A stretch of 64,000 bases of DNA, from assembly GCA_021166835.1 (NCBI GenBank), contig JAJPEN010000018.1, positions 62,001 through 126,000 of the forward strand, read 5' to 3'. Origin of the DNA: Burkholderiaceae bacterium. Lineage in GTDB: Bacteria; Pseudomonadota; Gammaproteobacteria; Burkholderiales; Burkholderiaceae. How positions within the stretch are numbered: position 1 is the stretch's first letter; every line of letters starts with the position of its first letter. The position numbers and the translations under genes were made by a program. Under the pieces are notes generated by a model, which worked only from the letters and a program-made list of their open reading frames with translations, ran no database searches and had not been told where the DNA came from. This document shows, in pieces, positions 60,796 to 64,000 of this stretch.

Positions 60796-61401
60796 TTGCT
60801 GTCCCTGATCCAGGCGGCCGGTTGGCCCGTATGGTTTCTCATTGTCGCCTCGATCGCCGCCGTCGCGCTGATCATCGAGCGGTTCCTGTCGCTGAAGCGG
60901 TCGCGCGTCCTGCCGCCGGGACTGCTCGAGGAGGTGCTCGGGCTGCGGCGTACGCAGTCGATCACTCCCGACATGCTCAACCGGCTCGCCGTCAATTCGC
61001 CGCTCGGGCGCGTGCTGGCCAGCGGCCTGCGCCACGAAGGCGCCGGCCGCGAGCTGATGAAGGAAGCGATGGAGGAGACCGGCCGGGCGGTCGCGCACCA
61101 GTTGGAGCGCTACCTGTCGGCGCTCGGCACCATCGCGGCGGTGGCGCCGCTGATGGGGCTGTTCGGAACGGTCGTGGGCATGATCGAGATCTTCGGGGCG
61201 CAGGCGCCGGGCGGGACGAACCCGCAGCAACTGGCCCATGGAATCTCGGTGGCGCTCTACAACACGGCGCTCGGGATCCTGATCGCGATCCCGGCGATGA
61301 TCGCGTACCGCTATTTCCGCGCGCGCGTCGACGCCTTTCTCGTGGAAATGGAGCAGCAGTCGCTGCGGCTGGTCGACCATCTGCGTGCGGCGCCGCGATG
61401 A
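60796..61401 (+). CDS. exbB: ExbB/TolQ-family proton channel protein
   Basis: The 201-residue inner-membrane protein has three membrane segments. It begins LLSLIQAAGWPVWFLIVASI, has a cytoplasmic loop, and then ALGTIAAVAPLMGLFGTVVGMIEIF and ISVALYNTALGILIAIPAM with the conserved TxxG-type pore residues. With ExbD it converts proton flow into energy for TonB-type outer-membrane transport or Tol function. I take TTG 60796 as the start: GGAG lies 7 bp upstream and the family start LSLIQAAGW follows. The exbB-exbD-lpxK order is typical of this class. Confidence 0.9.
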   Translation: MLSLIQAAGWPVWFLIVASIAAVALIIERFLSLKRSRVLPPGLLEEVLGLRRTQSITPDMLNRLAVNSPLGRVLASGLRHEGAGRELMKEAMEETGRAVAHQLERYLSALGTIAAVAPLMGLFGTVVGMIEIFGAQAPGGTNPQQLAHGISVALYNTALGILIAIPAMIAYRYFRARVDAFLVEMEQQSLRLVDHLRAAPR

Positions 61402-61847
61402 ACTTTCGCCGCGGCATCCGGCGCGACGAGCCGGAAATCAATTTCGTGCCGCTGATCGACGTCCTGCTGGTCGTGCTGATCTTCCTGATGGTCACGACCA
61501 CCTACTCGAAATTCACCGAACTGCAGGTGGACCTGCCCAGCGCCACCGGCGAAACCGCGACGCAGCGCCCGAGCGAAATCGACATCGGGATCTCGGCCGA
61601 CGGGCAGTACCGGATCCTCGGCGAGAGCGGCGCGCAACTGGTCGCGCGCGAAAGGCTGGTCGCCGAACTGCGCCGCGTCGCCGCCGAGCGCAAGGACCCG
61701 GTGCTCGTCGTGCACGCCGACGCCGGCGCGAAGCACCAGGACGTCATTTCGGTGCTCGCCGCCGCGCGCGAAGCCGGGGTGGCGAAAGTCACCTTCGCCG
61801 CGCAGGCCGATGCCGCCGTCGCCGCCCCGCCGCGGCGAGCCCGCTGA
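61398..61847 (+). CDS. exbD: ExbD/TolR-family energy-transducing protein
   Basis: The 149-residue protein has a short cytoplasmic start, one membrane helix with the essential Asp (PEINFVPLIDVLLVVLIFLM, about residue 20), and a periplasmic domain (DIGISADGQYRIL, VVHADAGAKHQDV) that binds peptidoglycan or TonB. ATG 61398 overlaps the exbB TGA as ATGA. It is followed 7 bp later by lpxK. Confidence 0.92.
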   Translation: MNFRRGIRRDEPEINFVPLIDVLLVVLIFLMVTTTYSKFTELQVDLPSATGETATQRPSEIDIGISADGQYRILGESGAQLVARERLVAELRRVAAERKDPVLVVHADAGAKHQDVISVLAAAREAGVAKVTFAAQADAAVAAPPRRAR

Positions 61848-61854
61848 TCGCGCG

Positions 61855-62994
61855 GTGGCCCCGCCGCCGCGGCAGGGAGAGCCGACCTCCGGCGCCGGCC
61901 GGCTGCGCGAGCGACTCGAGCCGGCGCTGAGCGCCCTCTGGTACGAGCGTTCCCCGTCGCGCACGCAGCGGCTGCTGCGCGCGGCGATGGCGCCGCTCGC
62001 CGCGCTGACCGCGGCCGTCGCGAAGCGCCGAAGACGCGCCATTCGGCGGCTCCCCCCGCCCGCGGTCCCGGTCGTCGTCGTCGGCAATCTCGTCGCCGGC
62101 GGCGCCGGCAAGACGCCGCTCGTCGTGGCGCTCGTCGAAGCGCTCGTGCAGCGCGGCTGGACGCCGGGCATCGTCGCCAGCGGCTACGGCGCGCGGCGCA
62201 GCGATGCCCGCCTGGTCGGCGCCGACGGCGACGCGGTCGAGCACGGCGACGAACCCGTGCTGCTGGCGCGGCGCACGGGCCGTCCGGTGGCGGCCGCGCG
62301 CGAGCGTGCGCGGGCGGTAGGGGCGTTGCTGGCTGCGCACTCGGAGATCGACGTCGTGGTCAGCGACGACGGGCTGCAGCACGCGGGGCTCGCGCGCAGC
62401 GTCGAGATCGCGGTGTTCGACGAGCGCGGCGCCGGCAACGCGCGCTGCCTGCCCGCCGGGCCGTTGCGCGCGCCGCTGTCGCAGGCCGCGTCGATGGACG
62501 CGATCGTGCTCAACGGCCCCGCGCGCCCGCCGCTCGCGCATTCGCACACCTTCCGCTTCCGCATCGAGCCGCTGCGCTTCGTCGCGCTCGACGGGCACGC
62601 CGCGCCGGTGCCCGCCCGCGAATTCCCGTCGCGGCTCGGCGCCGACCCGGCGGTCGCGGTGGCGGCCACCGGCGCCCCGCGGCGATTCTTCGACACGCTG
62701 CGCACGCTCGGCATCGACGCCGCCGAGATCGCGCTGCCCGACCATGCCGTCCTCTCCGCTGCGCGCCTGCGCGCGATCGACGCGCCATGGATCCTGATGA
62801 CCGAGAAGGACGCCGTAAAATGCGCGGCCTGGGCCGACGCGCGATGCTGGTATCTGGAAGTGGGCGCGCTGGTCGAGCCCGGCCTCGCCGATTGGCTGAC
62901 CGAGACGCTCCATGGACGCACGCCTGCTCGAGATCCTCGTCTGTCCGCTGTGCAAGGGACCGCTGAAGCGGCTGCCGGGCGGACGCTCCGCTGA
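61855..62994 (+). CDS. lpxK: Tetraacyldisaccharide 4'-kinase
   Basis: LpxK phosphorylates the 4' position of the lipid A disaccharide. The 379-residue protein has a hydrophobic N-terminal segment and the P-loop-like [23 protein letters not shown] (about residues 75-95). [22 protein letters not shown] holds the catalytic Asp/His region, and [13 protein letters not shown] lies near the end. GTG 61855 is proposed; the frame opens 15 codons upstream in the end of exbD. The last 27 codons overlap the trm112 gene by 83 bp, so the C-terminus is longer than usual. Confidence 0.9.
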   Translation: MAPPPRQGEPTSGAGRLRERLEPALSALWYERSPSRTQRLLRAAMAPLAALTAAVAKRRRRAIRRLPPPAVPVVVVGNLVAGGAGKTPLVVALVEALVQRGWTPGIVASGYGARRSDARLVGADGDAVEHGDEPVLLARRTGRPVAAARERARAVGALLAAHSEIDVVVSDDGLQHAGLARSVEIAVFDERGAGNARCLPAGPLRAPLSQAASMDAIVLNGPARPPLAHSHTFRFRIEPLRFVALDGHAAPVPAREFPSRLGADPAVAVAATGAPRRFFDTLRTLGIDAAEIALPDHAVLSAARLRAIDAPWILMTEKDAVKCAAWADARCWYLEVGALVEPGLADWLTETLHGRTPARDPRLSAVQGTAEAAAGRTLR

Positions 62995-63160
62995 CGGCAC
63001 GCCTTTCGACGCCGAGCTGGTCTGCAACGCCGACCGGCTCGCCTACCCGGTGCGCGACGGAATCCCCGTGATGCTCGAGAGCGAGGCGCGCCGCCTGGAT
63101 CCCGAGGCGGGCGGCCCCGAGCCGCGCGACCTTCCCGATCCGGGGGCGGGCGAGCCGTGA
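62912..63160 (+). CDS. Trm112-family zinc-ribbon protein (YcaR-like)
   Basis: The 82-residue protein begins [21 protein letters not shown], has [21 protein letters not shown], and shows the family pattern with a CxxC followed by one further cysteine. It has an acidic Pro/Gly-rich tail. The family (PF03966) are small partners of methyltransferases in archaea and eukaryotes; the bacterial role between lpxK and kdsB is unproven. It begins inside lpxK, and its stop overlaps the kdsB start as GTGA. Confidence 0.92.
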   Translation: MDARLLEILVCPLCKGPLKRLPGGRSADGTPFDAELVCNADRLAYPVRDGIPVMLESEARRLDPEAGGPEPRDLPDPGAGEP

Positions 63161-64000
63161 GCGCCGCGGGAGCGGCGGCGCCTCCCGTGGGCGCCTCGGC
63201 AGTGCCGGCGTCGCCCGCAGGCGCCGCGGGAACGGCGGCGCCGCCTGACTTCGTCGCCCTCATCCCGGCGCGGCTCGCCTCCACCCGACTGCCCGACAAG
63301 CCGCTCGCCGATCTCGGCGGCCGTCCGATGGTGGTGCGCGTCGCCGAACGCGCCCGTGCGGCAGGCGCCGCGCGAGTGGCAGTCGCCACCGACTCGTCGC
63401 GGATCGTCGATGCGGTTCGCGCAGCCGGCTTCGAGGCGATCGTCACGCGCGCCGACCACGCCTCGGGCACCGAGCGGCTGGCCGAGGCCGCCGAGGCGCT
63501 CGCGCTCGACGACGGGCGCATCGTCGTCAACGTGCAGGGCGACGAGCCGCTGATCGATCCGGCGCTCGTTCGCGCGGTCGCGCAGCGGCTGGCGGAATCT
63601 CCCGACTGCGCGATCGCCACGGCTGCCCATCCGATCGACGAACTGGCCGCCTGGCTCGACCCGAACGTCGTCAAGCTCGTCTGCGACCGCGCGATGCGCG
63701 CGCTCTACTTCAGCCGCGCACCGGTACCGTTCGCGCGCGACGCGATGCCCGGTTTTCCGGCGAAGCTGCCCGCTTCGCTTGCCGTCGCCTTCGGCGCGCA
63801 GCAACGGCCGTTACGCCATATCGGCCTGTACGCCTACCGCGTCTCGTATCTGCGCGCGCACGCATCGCTGCCGCCCTCGCCGCTGGAGACGCTCGAGTCG
63901 CTCGAACAATTGCGCGCGTTGTGGCACGGATACCGGATCGCGGTGCACCTGTCCGAGAGCGCGGCCGAGGGCGGCGTGGATACCCCCGCCGATCTCGAGC
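63157..64000 (+). CDS. kdsB: CMP-KDO synthetase (3-deoxy-manno-octulosonate cytidylyltransferase), 3' end cut
   Basis: The visible 281 residues run off the window. After a 30-residue Ala/Gly/Pro-rich lead, the conserved start [31 protein letters not shown] carries the cytidylyltransferase motif. [30 protein letters not shown] (metal-binding Asp), [10 protein letters not shown] and [12 protein letters not shown] follow, all KdsB-specific. The enzyme activates KDO for lipopolysaccharide core synthesis, in line with lpxK upstream. GTG 63157 overlaps the Trm112 stop; an internal start nearer the conserved domain was not found as ATG. Confidence 0.94.
   Translation, partial: MSAAGAAAPPVGASAVPASPAGAAGTAAPPDFVALIPARLASTRLPDKPLADLGGRPMVVRVAERARAAGAARVAVATDSSRIVDAVRAAGFEAIVTRADHASGTERLAEAAEALALDDGRIVVNVQGDEPLIDPALVRAVAQRLAESPDCAIATAAHPIDELAAWLDPNVVKLVCDRAMRALYFSRAPVPFARDAMPGFPAKLPASLAVAFGAQQRPLRHIGLYAYRVSYLRAHASLPPSPLETLESLEQLRALWHGYRIAVHLSESAAEGGVDTPADLE

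Overview
The window is GC-rich (about two thirds G+C by eye), Gram-negative chromosomal DNA. It has the gene order of a Burkholderiales-type betaproteobacterium: zapB-like/zapA followed by 6S RNA, fkpB-ispH, rpmB-rpmG, ribF-ileS-lspA, clpS-clpA, and exbB-exbD-lpxK-trm112-kdsB. It also carries a small Trp-rich protein typical of that class. No rRNA operon, phage, transposase or CRISPR array was seen. Both edges cut genes: a DsbD/ScsB-like protein on the left and kdsB on the right.

Region 1 (1-39.3 kb) is mostly core genome. It holds a periplasmic thiol:disulfide reductase, cell-division accessory proteins and 6S RNA, a TauE/SafE exporter, and an lgt / malonyl-CoA decarboxylase / malonyl-CoA synthetase operon. 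Then come bacterioferritin with its ferredoxin, ilvD, an orphan ParA, a ferredoxin reductase, tRNA-Thr(CGT), and a translationally coupled fkpB-ispH-ABC transporter operon. After these are radC, L28/L33, thiC behind a TPP riboswitch, panB, an RsmB-type methyltransferase, purN, ribF-ileS-lspA-mscS-coaBC-dut, transaldolase/dsbB, a sulfide-oxidising flavocytochrome c cluster (FccB, diheme FccA-like, NapC-type tetraheme), clpSA and a cold-shock gene.

Region 2 (39.3-54.9 kb) is an accessory catabolic block. One unit has a MarR regulator divergent from a CocE-type hydrolase, a complete TRAP transporter (DctP, DctQ, DctM) and an isochorismatase-family hydrolase, next to a decayed Bug/TctC receptor fragment. 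A second unit has a Bug receptor and an ACMSD-like amidohydrolase divergent from a LysR regulator. That regulator heads a complete homoprotocatechuate meta-cleavage lower pathway (HpaD, HpaE, HpaF, split HpaG, HpaH, HpaI) that gives pyruvate and succinic semialdehyde. The upstream monooxygenase HpaBC is absent.

Region 3 (54.9-64 kb) begins with an HTH/PIN toxin-antitoxin module whose promoter contains two 16-bp direct repeats. It then returns to core genes: icd, a DUF192 protein, a YeaQ-type membrane protein, Fe-SOD, xseA and the exbBD-lpxK-trm112-kdsB string.

The most unusual non-coding signal is a dispersed CCCTTCA/TGAAGGG heptad array at five gene boundaries. It forms 23-30 bp hairpins in two places, apparently supplies the -35 element of the rpmB promoter, and lies directly before start codons that lack a Shine-Dalgarno. 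A 20-bp tandem duplication of the hpaF start region and several other boundary repeats add to this pattern.
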